Assembly: GCF_023015965.1 (NCBI RefSeq)
Contig: NZ_JALKAN010000001.1
Span: 1,324,160 to 1,388,159 of the forward strand
DNA length: 64,000 bases
DNA from: Allomuricauda sp. F6463D
Lineage (GTDB): Bacteria > Bacteroidota > Bacteroidia > Flavobacteriales > Flavobacteriaceae
Direction: 5' to 3'
The translations under genes and the position numbers were made by a program. Shown in pieces: positions 24,662 through 34,769 of the stretch. Numbering within the stretch: position 1 is the stretch's first letter; every line of letters begins with the position of its first letter. The notes below the pieces were generated by a model that was given only the letters and a program-made list of their open reading frames with translations, did no database searches and was not told where the DNA came from.

Positions 24662-26137
24662 TTAGTAGGCCTTTGCAAACAACACCCTTTGAACGGACGG
24701 TTTTCCTGTTAGAATACACCTACCTTCTTCTTTTGTATTATTCAATGGAATACAGCGAATTGTGGCCTTGGTTTCATCTTTTATCCTATCCTCCGTCTCT
24801 GTTGTTCCATCCCAATGAGCGGAAACAAAACCTCCCTTTTCTTCAATAACGCTCTTAAACTCGCTATAAGATTCCACTTCGGTAATATGTCCTTCTCTGT
24901 AGTCCAACGCTTTTTTAAAGATATTTTCCTGAATTTCATCCATTAGCGATACCACCTTATCCACAACATCTTCGGCTTTTACAATTTCCTTGGTCAACGT
25001 ATCCCTACGCGCCACTTCAAATGTTCCGTTCGCCAAATCGCGTTGCCCTACAGCCAAACGTACTGGAACACCTTTTAATTCATACTCATTGAATTTGAAA
25101 CCAGGCTTGTGAGTGTCCCGGGTGTCGTATTTAACTGTAATCCCTTTGTCCCGTAAAGCCTTCACCAATGGGTCCACTTTATCAGAAATGGCATCCAATT
25201 GATCTAATCCCTTATAAATAGGGACAATCACAACTTGAATGGGTGCCAACTTAGGCGGAAGCACCAAACCTTTATCATCACTATGGGTCATTACCAATGC
25301 CCCCATTAATCTAGTTGAAACGCCCCACGATGTGGCCCAAACGTATTCTTGTTTACCTTCCTTATTAGCAAATTTAACATCAAACGCCTTTGCAAAATTC
25401 TGGCCTAAGAAGTGGGATGTACCTGCCTGTAATGCTTTTCCATCTTGCATCAAAGCCTCGATACAATAGGTTTCTTCAGCTCCGGCAAAACGTTCGCTCT
25501 CCGTTTTAGTCCCTTTGATCACGGGAACACCCATATATTTTTCCGCAAATTCTGCGTATACATTCATCATCAATTCAGCCTCCTCTACAGCTTCTTCCCG
25601 AGTTGCATGGGCCGTATGCCCCTCTTGCCATAAAAATTCGGCAGTTCTAAGGAACAGACGCGTTCTCATCTCCCAGCGCACCACATTGGCCCATTGGTTA
25701 ACCTTTAAGGGTAAATCCCTGTAAGATTGAATCCATCTTCGGTACGTATCCCAAATAATGGTTTCTGATGTTGGGCGAACAATAAGTTCTTCTTCCAATT
25801 TAGCATCCTCATCCACTACAATACCACTACCATCTTCAGCATTCTTTAAACGATAATGGGTTACAACGGCACACTCTTTGGCAAAACCTTCTACATGACT
25901 TGCTTCTTTGCTCAAGTATGATTTAGGTATAAACAAAGGAAAATAAGCATTTTCATGACCTGTCTCTTTGAACATCTTGTCCAATTGCCCTTGCATTTTT
26001 TCCCATATAGCATATCCATAGGGCTTAATTACCATGCACCCCCTAACCCCTGAGTTTTCAGCCAAATCTGACTTTACAACTAGTTCGTTATACCATTTGG
26101 AATAATCCTCTGCTCTGCTCGTTAAATTTTTACCCAT
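24662..26137 (-). CDS. proS: Prolyl-tRNA synthetase (archaeal/eukaryotic-type)
   Basis: A 491-residue class II synthetase charging tRNA-Pro. Motif blocks include Y-F-P-L-F-I-P-K near residue 65, [10 protein letters not shown] near 113, [14 protein letters not shown] near 158 and W-G-V-S-T-R near 270. There is no editing-domain insertion between motifs 2 and 3, and there is a C-terminal extension ending in tyrosine, both features of the short ProS form rather than the E. coli form. Divergent from the low-complexity lipoprotein gene. Confidence 0.96.
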   Translation of the reverse strand: MGKNLTSRAEDYSKWYNELVVKSDLAENSGVRGCMVIKPYGYAIWEKMQGQLDKMFKETGHENAYFPLFIPKSYLSKEASHVEGFAKECAVVTHYRLKNAEDGSGIVVDEDAKLEEELIVRPTSETIIWDTYRRWIQSYRDLPLKVNQWANVVRWEMRTRLFLRTAEFLWQEGHTAHATREEAVEEAELMMNVYAEFAEKYMGVPVIKGTKTESERFAGAEETYCIEALMQDGKALQAGTSHFLGQNFAKAFDVKFANKEGKQEYVWATSWGVSTRLMGALVMTHSDDKGLVLPPKLAPIQVVIVPIYKGLDQLDAISDKVDPLVKALRDKGITVKYDTRDTHKPGFKFNEYELKGVPVRLAVGQRDLANGTFEVARRDTLTKEIVKAEDVVDKVVSLMDEIQENIFKKALDYREGHITEVESYSEFKSVIEEKGGFVSAHWDGTTETEDRIKDETKATIRCIPLNNTKEEGRCILTGKPSVQRVLFAKAY

Positions 26138-26150
26138 CTATTGTAGTTTG

Positions 26151-26165
26151 GCACAAAACTTGTGC
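26151..26165. repeat. 15-base inverted repeat between proS and the lipoprotein gene
   Basis: GCACAA and TTGTGC arms separated by AAC, 14 bases upstream of the proS ATG and about 70 bases before the divergent lipoprotein ATG. It could be an operator or an RNA hairpin; there is no further evidence for either. Confidence 0.4.
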
Positions 26166-26232
26166 TATAAGTCATAAAAATGATTGGGTAAAACTAATTA
26201 TTTTTAGTATGTTCAACAATAAAAATTGCACC

Positions 26233-27501
26233 ATGTTAAAGTCTTTACTCCATAATAAGTTGATAATCCCTTCCATATTGATGATTAGCGCTCTCTTTAT
26301 GGCTTCTTGCGGTTCTTATCAACAAGCTTCTTATTACGATGATGGTATATATTCCAACAATAACCGTGTTGTTGGAGTTGAAAAGCGAAATGCTGAAGCT
26401 GTAAGAATCGAACAACAGGAAAATAACATCTACGGAGATTATTTTGGTGAAAAAGCAAATGAATACAATGAGATTTTGGATAGTGAAGTTTTTACAGATA
26501 TTGACAACTACTCTAGCCAAGCAGCTAACGACACCATTCCTTATGGCGAACAAACCGATTACTACGCATATAACAACAATTATAACGGAAGCCCAGGATG
26601 GGGAGACAACCCATCAAGCATTTCCATAAACGTTTATGACAACAGTTGGGGCTGGGGCGGTTATTATGGCTGGAACGACCCTTATTTTGCGATGGGTTGG
26701 GGATGGAACAACCCATATTACAACTGGGGTTGGGGATGGAACAACCCTTGGAGATATAATCGATGGGGCTGGGCCGGTTACTACAACTGGGGACATCCAT
26801 ACAACAATTGGGGCTGGGGCGGCTATTATGGCCACTATTGGAATCGACCATATTATAACAGAGGATACTATGGTAGAAATTACGCCTACACATCAGGACG
26901 TAGAGGATATTCCCGTATACCCGGAACCACTCTATCATCTAGGACAAGAGCTTACTCAAGCAGCATTAGAAATAATAGTGGACGCTCAAATGCCATTACG
27001 GCCAGAAACAATAATTTGGTGAGCAGAAGCTCAAGAAGTTATAGCAATACCTCTACCGCAAGAAGGTCAGTGAGTGCCGATGCGGCTGCCAGAAACCAAA
27101 ACTATAGAACAAGTAGAAGCACCAGAACTTCTACCAGTTACAATAGAAGCTCGGGCACCTATCGCTCCTATGGAACATCGCCTTCCACCAGAAGTAGCAG
27201 TAGTTATAATAGAAGTACTTCGCCTTCATCCAGAAGTTACAGGAATTCGGGCAACACTTCTAGAAGCTATCAATCAAGAAGCACTACACCCAGTAGAAAC
27301 TATAGCCGTTCTTCGAACAGTTCCAGTTCCAGAAGCTACCGTAGCAGTGGGTCTTCACGAAGCAGTAGATCAAGTGGTAGTTATAGAGGCTCAGGGAGTA
27401 GCAGCTCAAGAAGTTCAGGTGTAAGCAGGTCTTCAGGATCTTCCTCTTCCAGATCATCAGGAACATCGCGTTCTTCCGGAAGAAGTGGCGGCAGACCTTA
27501 A
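26233..27501 (+). CDS. Low-complexity lipoprotein with Trp/Gly/Tyr-rich and Arg/Ser-rich regions
   Basis: A 422-residue protein if started at ATG 26233, which directly precedes a lipoprotein signal (S-A-L-F-M-A-S-C-G-S); an in-frame ATG at 26209 would add eight hydrophilic residues. After an acidic region the chain becomes repeats of W-G-W-N-N-P-Y and G-G-Y-Y-G (about residues 130-210), then about 190 residues almost wholly of Ser, Arg, Gly, Tyr and Thr with R-S-S-x spacing. No folded domain or catalytic motif is visible. Exported and disordered; a surface or matrix role is possible but unproven. Confidence 0.8.
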   Translation: MLKSLLHNKLIIPSILMISALFMASCGSYQQASYYDDGIYSNNNRVVGVEKRNAEAVRIEQQENNIYGDYFGEKANEYNEILDSEVFTDIDNYSSQAANDTIPYGEQTDYYAYNNNYNGSPGWGDNPSSISINVYDNSWGWGGYYGWNDPYFAMGWGWNNPYYNWGWGWNNPWRYNRWGWAGYYNWGHPYNNWGWGGYYGHYWNRPYYNRGYYGRNYAYTSGRRGYSRIPGTTLSSRTRAYSSSIRNNSGRSNAITARNNNLVSRSSRSYSNTSTARRSVSADAAARNQNYRTSRSTRTSTSYNRSSGTYRSYGTSPSTRSSSSYNRSTSPSSRSYRNSGNTSRSYQSRSTTPSRNYSRSSNSSSSRSYRSSGSSRSSRSSGSYRGSGSSSSRSSGVSRSSGSSSSRSSGTSRSSGRSGGRP

Positions 27502-27539
27502 TTCCCTTAAATTGTTTTGATTAATTTTAAACGTAAAAA

Positions 27540-29042
27540 ATGAAAAGAATCTCAACTTTCATAATGATATTGGCATGCACCTTTGCAAGCGCACAGACCA
27601 TTGATGATGTATTGCGCTATAGCACGGAGAACATTCAGGGCACTGCAAGATACCAGGCCATGGGGGGCGCATTTGGAGCATTGGGCGGCGATTTATCTGC
27701 GCTAAACATCAACCCAGCAGGTTCGGCTGTCTTTAATTTTAGTGAAATTGGAATTACCGGTTCCAATTATCACACGAGCAATGATGCACTTTATGGTAAC
27801 ACCCTTAGTACCAGCACTTCCAATTCATTGGATTTTAATCAAGTAGGCGGAGTGTTTGTTTTCAATTCTTCTAATGATAGCCCTTGGAAAAAAATCACAT
27901 TGGCATTTAATTATGATCTGGCGCAAAATTTTGACAATGAATTTGTGGCATCGGGCAATTCATCCGTAGGTATAGACAATTATTTTCTCAATTTTGCGCA
28001 AGGAGAGCCCTTAGGCCCATTACGTACACAACAAGGCGAATATATTGAAGATGCTTATTTGGACATTGGTGCCAATCTCGGTTACTCGGCCCAACAGGCT
28101 TTTCTAGGGTTCCAAAGTGGCATAATAGAACCTGTCGATGACGACGACCAAAACACTTCCTATTTTTCAAATGCCCAATATGGGAGTGTCAACCAACGAT
28201 ACATTCAAAATACTTCGGGCTTCAATAGTAAATTTACTTTGAATTTTGCCAGTCAGTATGAAGACAACCTTTATTTAGGTGCCTCCGTAAATTTCCACAA
28301 TATATTTTATGATAGGATCTCCTATTTGGATGAAGATGGTTACGATGCTGGCTCTCCTATTCAATATATATCTTTTGACAACTTTTTACATACCGAAGGT
28401 CATGGCTTTTCTTTTAGCTTGGGAGCTATTGCAAAATTGAACCAATCCATTAGAGTGGGTGGTAGCTATCAATCACCAACATGGTATACATTGACAGATG
28501 ACACTTCACAGCGTATCAATTCCAATTTAGCAGTATCGGATATAGACTTTATCAACTTTAATGTTGTAAACCTTTATGATGAATACAAGATTAAAACACC
28601 TGAAAAATATACCGGTAGTGTAGCTCTTGTATTCGGACAGGACGGACTTATAAGTTTGGATTATTCGTATCAAGATATGTCCAAAGCTGAGCTTAGACCT
28701 ACTTCCGACCCTAGTTTTAGCGCAGAAAACAACTATATCGCAAGTACTTTGGGCGCCGTAAACTCTTATCGTTTGGGTGGTGAATATAGAATTGAAGAAG
28801 TAAGTCTTAGAGCTGGCTACCGATTTGAAGAAAGCCCTTATGAAAACAGTAATTTTGTTGGTGATCTTAATGGGTACTCAGCAGGTATTGGATATAATTT
28901 TGGCGCTAACAGATTGGATTTATCATATAGCAGGTCGGAACAAGATGTAAACACTTATTTTTTTGATGGAGGAATCGACAATGCCGCTTTCATTAACAGA
29001 ATCAATACAAATATAGCATTGGGATATACCTTAAAATTCTAA
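27540..29042 (+). CDS. OmpP1/FadL-like outer-membrane beta-barrel protein
   Basis: A 500-residue protein with a Sec signal peptide ending in A-S-A-Q and an N-terminal block Y-Q-A-M-G-G-A-F-G-A-L-G-G-D-L-S-A-L-N-I-N-P-A-G, typical of the FadL/OmpP1 family hatch region. The remaining sequence alternates amphipathic strands and ends in the barrel-closing L-G-Y-T-L-K-F. Family members transport hydrophobic compounds across the outer membrane; substrate here is unknown. It starts 38 bases after the lipoprotein gene and is followed by its own terminator. Confidence 0.87.
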   Translation: MKRISTFIMILACTFASAQTIDDVLRYSTENIQGTARYQAMGGAFGALGGDLSALNINPAGSAVFNFSEIGITGSNYHTSNDALYGNTLSTSTSNSLDFNQVGGVFVFNSSNDSPWKKITLAFNYDLAQNFDNEFVASGNSSVGIDNYFLNFAQGEPLGPLRTQQGEYIEDAYLDIGANLGYSAQQAFLGFQSGIIEPVDDDDQNTSYFSNAQYGSVNQRYIQNTSGFNSKFTLNFASQYEDNLYLGASVNFHNIFYDRISYLDEDGYDAGSPIQYISFDNFLHTEGHGFSFSLGAIAKLNQSIRVGGSYQSPTWYTLTDDTSQRINSNLAVSDIDFINFNVVNLYDEYKIKTPEKYTGSVALVFGQDGLISLDYSYQDMSKAELRPTSDPSFSAENNYIASTLGAVNSYRLGGEYRIEEVSLRAGYRFEESPYENSNFVGDLNGYSAGIGYNFGANRLDLSYSRSEQDVNTYFFDGGIDNAAFINRINTNIALGYTLKF

Positions 29043-29067
29043 ATTGGGTAATATAGCATAAGATTAA

Positions 29068-29092
29068 GGCTGGAAAAGATTCCGGCCTTTTT
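29068..29092 (+). terminator. Intrinsic terminator after the FadL-like gene
   Basis: Stem GGCTGGAA / TTCCGGCC with loop AAGA (29068-29087) followed by a run of T. It ends next to the stop codon of the convergent T9SS gene. Confidence 0.8.
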
Positions 29093-30538
29093 TTATCTAA
29101 CCAGTGAAAAGTGCCTCCTTACTGATGTAGCCACTAAAACACCCTCATCATCACGATTATAATCTAACCGGAACCAGTAGTCGGAAGAAGGCATATCTCT
29201 TCCATTGAAAGTACCGTCCCATCCGACGTTAACATCTATTTGTTTTAAAAGTTTGCCATATCGGTCAAAAATATATACTACGGGATTAACCAACTCTTCC
29301 ACCCCATATACATTCCAATTATCATGGAAACCATCACTATTAGGGGTAAAAAACTTAGGATAACCCACTACCAAAAACTCAATGGGTTCTGTAGTACCGC
29401 AACCATTTTGATCGTTGATAACCACCGTGTTCACCCCTGGTGGCACATCGTAAAAAATAGGGTCATCCTGAAATTCCCCATCGTTAATGGCATATTCATA
29501 GTTTCCATCACCAACGGGAACTATTTCTATATTGTAAGGGTCTGTTTGGTCGCTATTTACGAGATCATCTATCACGCGAACCTCATCCAACTCTGGAGTT
29601 CCATAAAATGTAATTAAAATATCATCGGTAATGGGGTCACCAAAAGGCCATTCAATGTCAACATAATATCTTCCGGAATTAGGACTCGGAACTATCAACT
29701 CGGCACCAAAAGAACCTGTCCCAGCCAAAATAGCATCTATAGTTCCATCATCATCATAATCTACACTCCATTCTACAGACGTTATACTAGCACCTGCAGG
29801 AGAGTTTAAAGCAGATAAGATAATGTCCGGATCTCCCTCACAAGCATAAATATCAAACCCTAGAAATTCATCTCTAAAATCACAGTCTAGTGCACTATCC
29901 TGATCTTCATCTACGGAAGCACCTGTAAAAGTCAACTCAAAAGACTCTGGTTCTTCATCAAAATTGGTGTTGTAGTTGTTGATGTACAGGTAGTAAATCT
30001 CGCCAGCCGTTACATTCAGCCATTCATCATATGTGTTTTGGCTTCCTTTAACGAAAGGAGCTCCTTCCCTACCATCGATTGGGTTTACACCAATTCCAGT
30101 TAAATTAGTCTCGTTATATTCATAATTACAACGAATGGGTTGTGCGCTTCCATCGCCAATAATGGTGCAAAAATTTTCATTGGAGGTTTCATCAAAAGGG
30201 CCATATAATGCAAAATCCCATTCAGCCGTAACCGGGTTGCCTGGATTTACGGGCAAGGCCTCAATATCAAAACCAATTTGGCCATCGGTACCAGCCCTAA
30301 ATACAAACCAAGCTGTATTGTTCTCTATATTTGCAGAACTCACACTACCCTTTTCCAAACATCCGGTCTGGGTAATTACTTCAGGATCAAAATCATCGAT
30401 ATCACCACCGCCATCGGTGGTTCCCATAATGGGCGCATCTGCACAAACAGGAATCGCTGTTCTACAATCTGGAGAATTTTGCGCGCTTACAAATTGGAAT
30501 AGAAAGAAACAACAGATAGCGCTTAATAGAGCTCTCAT
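29093..30538 (-). CDS. T9SS type B sorting-domain secreted protein (1)
   Basis: A 481-residue secreted protein: signal peptide ending V-S-A-Q, an N-terminal beta-domain with paired cysteines (C-R-T-A-I-P-V-C-A-D and T-G-C-L-E-K) and W-D-F-A-L-Y-G-P, a middle immunoglobulin-like region and a C-terminal type B sorting domain (F-F-T-P-N-S-D-G-F-H-D-N-W, I-F-D-R-Y-G-K-L-L-K, W-D-G-T-F-N-G, D-Y-W-F-R). This gliding-associated C-terminal domain directs export by the type IX system. It is a shorter paralogue of the next gene; binding target unknown. Confidence 0.92.
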   Translation of the reverse strand: MRALLSAICCFFLFQFVSAQNSPDCRTAIPVCADAPIMGTTDGGGDIDDFDPEVITQTGCLEKGSVSSANIENNTAWFVFRAGTDGQIGFDIEALPVNPGNPVTAEWDFALYGPFDETSNENFCTIIGDGSAQPIRCNYEYNETNLTGIGVNPIDGREGAPFVKGSQNTYDEWLNVTAGEIYYLYINNYNTNFDEEPESFELTFTGASVDEDQDSALDCDFRDEFLGFDIYACEGDPDIILSALNSPAGASITSVEWSVDYDDDGTIDAILAGTGSFGAELIVPSPNSGRYYVDIEWPFGDPITDDILITFYGTPELDEVRVIDDLVNSDQTDPYNIEIVPVGDGNYEYAINDGEFQDDPIFYDVPPGVNTVVINDQNGCGTTEPIEFLVVGYPKFFTPNSDGFHDNWNVYGVEELVNPVVYIFDRYGKLLKQIDVNVGWDGTFNGRDMPSSDYWFRLDYNRDDEGVLVATSVRRHFSLVR

Positions 30539-30655
30539 AGAATTTTGGGGCTAAAGGTTATTCTATTTATAACCTGTATAACTCCCTAATTTATGGTTTT
30601 AGTATGTTTTTATCCGATTAATTTGCTGTTAATCGATAAACAACCATTATCTACC

Positions 30656-32458
30656 TTATCGTCTTAAAGAAAAATGACTCTGCAAGTATTTGGCATAGGT
30701 CCTATTGCCGCTATCATCCACATAAGATAGTTTGAACCAATAATCCGTAGATGGCAAGGGTTTCCCTTTAAAGTTTCCATCCCATCCTGGGTCAAATTCT
30801 GTCATTTGCTTTATTAGTTTGCCATAACGGTCGTAAATGGTCACCACTGGAGAATTTAAGGTTGATAATCCTTCAATCTGCCAAGTTTCGTTCAACACAT
30901 CTCCGTTGGGCGAAAATATGGACAAAAACCCGACCACGACTATCTCCTCCTCAACCTCACCACAACCAAATGGATCACGCATATTAACTGAGTGTACCCC
31001 CGGAGCAACTCCCTGAAAAACATTGCTTTGCTGAAAATCACCTCCATCAATGCTAAATTCATATTCACCACTGGTTTCCGTATTAATGGTAACGGTGTTG
31101 TTCACACTCATATCTTCAATATCGATACTGGCAATTACCGGTAAGTTGGATATGGCAACAGCTACCGTGCGAATGGTCTCGCAAACAACTCCATTGGATT
31201 CGTTACTCACGGTCAGCGTGTATTCTCCTGCTTCCGAAACTATAATGGATGGCGTTTGTTCACCCGTACTCCATTGATAATCATAGTTAGGGTTTGGTTG
31301 GGTTTCCCCAATTTCCAAATTTCCAATTGCTTCGCAGATCACAGCTTCTTCCTCAAAATTCAGCACTGGTGTTTCAATAGCATTCAATGTAAAACTTTGG
31401 GATGCATCAAAACAATCGGGGTTTGCCATTGAAGCAGTCCTTACAAAAATTGTTTGGGAACCTACGGACATCACATACTGTTTCTCAATAGGATTTAACC
31501 CTAAATTGGCATCGGTCTGCGAACTATGGTAGCTGACCACAAATTCATTTGGGCTCATCCCCCCTAATGCCTCTGCTGTTTTACTGTTCAAATCAAAAAT
31601 CATATCCGTTTCATAGCAAAGTGTTTCCTCGAACAATGCTCCTGTAATTGGAACTTCGTTAAAACCGACCTGCACATCACTAACAATACTTTCACTAGCT
31701 GTATTTACCACAACACGATACTGTCCAGAATTCTGAACATTGTATGTAGCGCCATTGGCTCCAGAAATCAACTGAAAACCAATTCCCGTATCCACGTACC
31801 ACGCATACCCCATTGCTCCGGACATTGCAGCATCCAAAACCACATTTTCGCCCTCACAAGCTGCAATTGGTGGCCCCAACAAATTACTTACAATGGAACA
31901 ATCCAAAGCAGTATTTGGATAATCTACCCATATATCTCCTGTAAATTGAATGGAAAACCCGGAATTAACATTGCTGAAATTATTGATGAAGAGGTAATAA
32001 TCTTCGCCCGCTTCCACTTGAAGCCAATCTTCGAAATGTACAGAATCATCATTGCCAGTAGGGTCTTCCCCTACCCCAATAAAACTGACACTTTCACTAT
32101 TATCAAAAAAGTTACATCGTATAGGGTCTCCCAAGTTACTGCAGTCAGTAGCTCTATAAAGCGCAAAATCCCAATCTTCATTACTGTTATGACCAATATT
32201 AAACCCTAATTGACCAGATTCAGCCGTTCTGAATCGATACCAAGCGGAATTTGATTCTATGGCACCTGTGGTGGTCTGTTCCAAACATCCACTAGATGAT
32301 GCTCCATTAAAGTCGTCAACACCAAACCCATTGGTCCCTCCATTTATTGGGGTATTACTACAAATAGGAATCGTATTGATACAATCTTGGGCAACCTGCC
32401 CGAGGGCACCTTGCCAAAATAGTAGAATTAGTAAGGTCTTTATAAAGGTATTGATCAT
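30656..32458 (-). CDS. T9SS type B sorting-domain secreted protein (2)
   Basis: A 600-residue secreted protein with a signal peptide (ending L-G-Q), the same N-terminal cysteine-containing module as its neighbour (C-I-N-T-I-P-I-C-S-N, W-D-F-A-L-Y-R-A), one or two Ig/PKD-like domains (C-E-G-E-N-V-V-L-D-A and Y-Q-W-S-T-G-E) and a type B sorting domain (F-S-P-N-G-D-V-L-N-E-T-W, I-Y-D-R-Y-G-K-L-I-K, W-D-G-N-F-K-G). Same direction as the shorter paralogue, separated by 117 bases. The longer middle accounts for the size difference. Likely a surface adhesin. Confidence 0.92.
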   Translation of the reverse strand: MINTFIKTLLILLFWQGALGQVAQDCINTIPICSNTPINGGTNGFGVDDFNGASSSGCLEQTTTGAIESNSAWYRFRTAESGQLGFNIGHNSNEDWDFALYRATDCSNLGDPIRCNFFDNSESVSFIGVGEDPTGNDDSVHFEDWLQVEAGEDYYLFINNFSNVNSGFSIQFTGDIWVDYPNTALDCSIVSNLLGPPIAACEGENVVLDAAMSGAMGYAWYVDTGIGFQLISGANGATYNVQNSGQYRVVVNTASESIVSDVQVGFNEVPITGALFEETLCYETDMIFDLNSKTAEALGGMSPNEFVVSYHSSQTDANLGLNPIEKQYVMSVGSQTIFVRTASMANPDCFDASQSFTLNAIETPVLNFEEEAVICEAIGNLEIGETQPNPNYDYQWSTGEQTPSIIVSEAGEYTLTVSNESNGVVCETIRTVAVAISNLPVIASIDIEDMSVNNTVTINTETSGEYEFSIDGGDFQQSNVFQGVAPGVHSVNMRDPFGCGEVEEEIVVVGFLSIFSPNGDVLNETWQIEGLSTLNSPVVTIYDRYGKLIKQMTEFDPGWDGNFKGKPLPSTDYWFKLSYVDDSGNRTYAKYLQSHFSLRR

Positions 32459-32564
32459 AAAAGACTATTGGTTTGGGCGTTATAAAAATACCATGGCATT
32501 TGCCTTAACAATAATTTATGTTGTCAAACCCCCTATACCAGATGTTAAATCGGTCATTAATGTA

Positions 32565-32572
32565 TATCTTTG
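32565..32572 (+). promoter_or_regulatory. Bacteroidota -7 promoter element before folE
   Basis: TATCTTTG, perfect match to TAnnTTTG, ending 19 bases before the folE ATG. No TTG at the expected -33 distance. Confidence 0.5.
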
Positions 32573-32591
32573 CTCTCCTTAAGCGTTAGCT

Positions 32592-33272
32592 ATGAAACTA
32601 GAGCAAGCATTGGAAGAACAATATGAAGAAAGAGGAGACGACCATGTTGGTACCTCAACGGACACCCCGATGCGGGAAGATGCTTTTGTATTGAGCGATG
32701 ATGAAAAAATCGAACGAATACAAAACAATGTAAGGGAGATTTTGCTTACCCTCGGTCTGGATTTGGATGATGACAGTTTAAAAGGTACACCCAAACGTGT
32801 AGCCAAAATGTTTGTGCAGGAAATTTTTGGTGGACTGCACCCTGACAAAAAACCGAAATCATCAACTTTTGACAATAAGTACAAGTATGGAGAAATGCTG
32901 GTGGAGAAGAACATTGTGGTCTACTCTACTTGTGAACACCATTTATTGCCGATTGTTGGCAGAGCACATATTGCCTATATTTCCAACGGAACAGTGGTAG
33001 GTCTTTCCAAAATGAACCGTGTTGTTGATTATTACGCAAAGCGACCACAGGTCCAGGAACGTTTGAACATCCAAATCGTAAAAGAACTTCAAAAAGTTTT
33101 GGGAACGGAAGATGTTGCTTGTGTGATAGACGCAAAACACCTTTGTGTAAATTCCAGAGGGATAAGAGATATTGAGAGTAGTACAGTAACTGCGGAATAC
33201 GGTGGGAAATTTAAAGATGAAGCCACACGTAGGGAATTTTTGGACTACATCAACCTGGAAACAGAATTTTAA
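32592..33272 (+). CDS. folE: GTP cyclohydrolase I
   Basis: A 226-residue enzyme converting GTP to dihydroneopterin triphosphate, the first step of folate synthesis. The zinc ligands are visible in S-T-C-E-H-H-L-L-P near residue 114 and the third cysteine in L-C-V-N-S-R-G-I-R near 184; the conserved G-L-S-K-M-N-R-V-V block lies between them. A variable acidic N-terminus of about 35 residues precedes the fold. The gene is 15 bases ahead of cysS and probably co-transcribed with it. Confidence 0.96.
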   Translation: MKLEQALEEQYEERGDDHVGTSTDTPMREDAFVLSDDEKIERIQNNVREILLTLGLDLDDDSLKGTPKRVAKMFVQEIFGGLHPDKKPKSSTFDNKYKYGEMLVEKNIVVYSTCEHHLLPIVGRAHIAYISNGTVVGLSKMNRVVDYYAKRPQVQERLNIQIVKELQKVLGTEDVACVIDAKHLCVNSRGIRDIESSTVTAEYGGKFKDEATRREFLDYINLETEF

Positions 33273-33287
33273 ACACCAATCGTTTAA

Positions 33288-34769
33288 ATGCAGCTTTATA
33301 AAGACCAATCCTTACGAATCCATAATTCGCTTACCGGAAAAAAAGAAATTTTCAAGCCCATAAATGAAGGGCATGTGGGCATGTACGTCTGTGGCCCAAC
33401 AGTTTACAGCAATGTCCATTTGGGCAACTGCCGTACCTTTATGTCCTTTGACATGATTTTTCGTTACTTCAAGCATTTAGGCTTCAAGGTTCGCTATGTT
33501 AGAAACATTACCGATGCAGGACACTTGGAAAACGATGCAGACGAAGGGGAAGACAAAATAGCCAAAAAGGCCAAATTAGAGCAAATCGAACCCATGGAAG
33601 TGGTACAGCGCTACACTGTAGATTTCCATAATACTCTACAGCAATTCAATTTATTGCCGCCAAGTATTGAGCCAACAGCTACCGGTCACATTATAGAACA
33701 AATAGAAATTATTAAGGAAATTCTGGAAAAAGGATTGGCCTATGTAGCAAACGGTTCGGTATATTTTGATGTTGTCAAATTCAACGAAAATCACGACTAC
33801 GGCAAATTGAGTGGAAGAAAGTTGGAGGATATGATCACCAACACCCGCGAGCTCACTGCTCAGAGTGAAAAAAAGAACCCTCAGGATTTTGCCCTTTGGA
33901 AAAAAGCGGAGCCCCAACATATAATGAGGTGGCCATCCCCATGGGGAGATGGTTTTCCAGGATGGCACCTAGAGTGTACCGCCATGAGCACCAAATATTT
34001 AGGAGAGACCTTCGATATTCATGGAGGCGGAATGGACCTTAAATTTCCTCACCATGAATGTGAAATAGCCCAAGCAGAGGCCAGCACTGGAAAATCACCT
34101 GTAAATTATTGGATGCATGCCAATATGCTGACATTGAATGGTAGAAAAATGTCTAAATCCACGGACAATAATATTTATCCTGCTGAAATTTTTAGTGGCG
34201 ATAACCATATTTTGAGTAAACCTTATACACCTTCTGTGGTTCGGTTTTTTATGATGCAGGCCCACTATACCAGCATTTTGGACCTTAGTGATGAAGCTTT
34301 ACAAGCATCGGAAAAAGGATACAATCGCTTAATGGATGCATTGGATAACATTGATACGCTAAAAACTGGCGAAACATCTGATTTTAATGTACAGGCATGG
34401 AAACAGAAGTGCTATGATGCCATGAACGACGATTTTAATACGCCGATTCTAATTGCTCAATTATTCGAAGGCGTAAAACATATCAACCTCATAAAAGAGA
34501 ACAAAGAAACCATAACCCAAGAAGACAAGGATGTATTGACCAGTACGCTAAATGCCTTTATATTCGATGTTCTTGGTATAGAAAATCAATCGTTGACGAA
34601 AGACGATTCCAATACCCTTGGCGGTGTTGTGGAATTATTGATCGATATTAGAAACGAAGCGCGCGCCAACAAGGATTTTGCCACTTCCGACAAGATTAGA
34701 GACCAACTTATTGTCTTGGGCATTCAATTAAAAGATGGTAAAGAGGGAACCACATTTAGTGTAAATTAG
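33288..34769 (+). CDS. cysS: Cysteinyl-tRNA synthetase
   Basis: A 493-residue class I synthetase. It shows C-G-P-T-V-Y near residue 36 (zinc cysteine), the HIGH-type motif V-H-L-G-N-C-R, the W-H-L-E-C-T-A-M-S and [14 protein letters not shown] block with further zinc ligands, and K-M-S-K-S near 288. The C-terminal anticodon-binding helical domain is normal. Its stop overlaps the convergent AraC gene by four bases. Confidence 0.97.
   Translation: MQLYKDQSLRIHNSLTGKKEIFKPINEGHVGMYVCGPTVYSNVHLGNCRTFMSFDMIFRYFKHLGFKVRYVRNITDAGHLENDADEGEDKIAKKAKLEQIEPMEVVQRYTVDFHNTLQQFNLLPPSIEPTATGHIIEQIEIIKEILEKGLAYVANGSVYFDVVKFNENHDYGKLSGRKLEDMITNTRELTAQSEKKNPQDFALWKKAEPQHIMRWPSPWGDGFPGWHLECTAMSTKYLGETFDIHGGGMDLKFPHHECEIAQAEASTGKSPVNYWMHANMLTLNGRKMSKSTDNNIYPAEIFSGDNHILSKPYTPSVVRFFMMQAHYTSILDLSDEALQASEKGYNRLMDALDNIDTLKTGETSDFNVQAWKQKCYDAMNDDFNTPILIAQLFEGVKHINLIKENKETITQEDKDVLTSTLNAFIFDVLGIENQSLTKDDSNTLGGVVELLIDIRNEARANKDFATSDKIRDQLIVLGIQLKDGKEGTTFSVN

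Noticed and set aside
26640..27480. Repetitive DNA that could suggest a tandem-repeat locus or CRISPR-like array
   Set aside because: The repetition follows codons of the low-complexity lipoprotein; units vary in length and there are no spacers.
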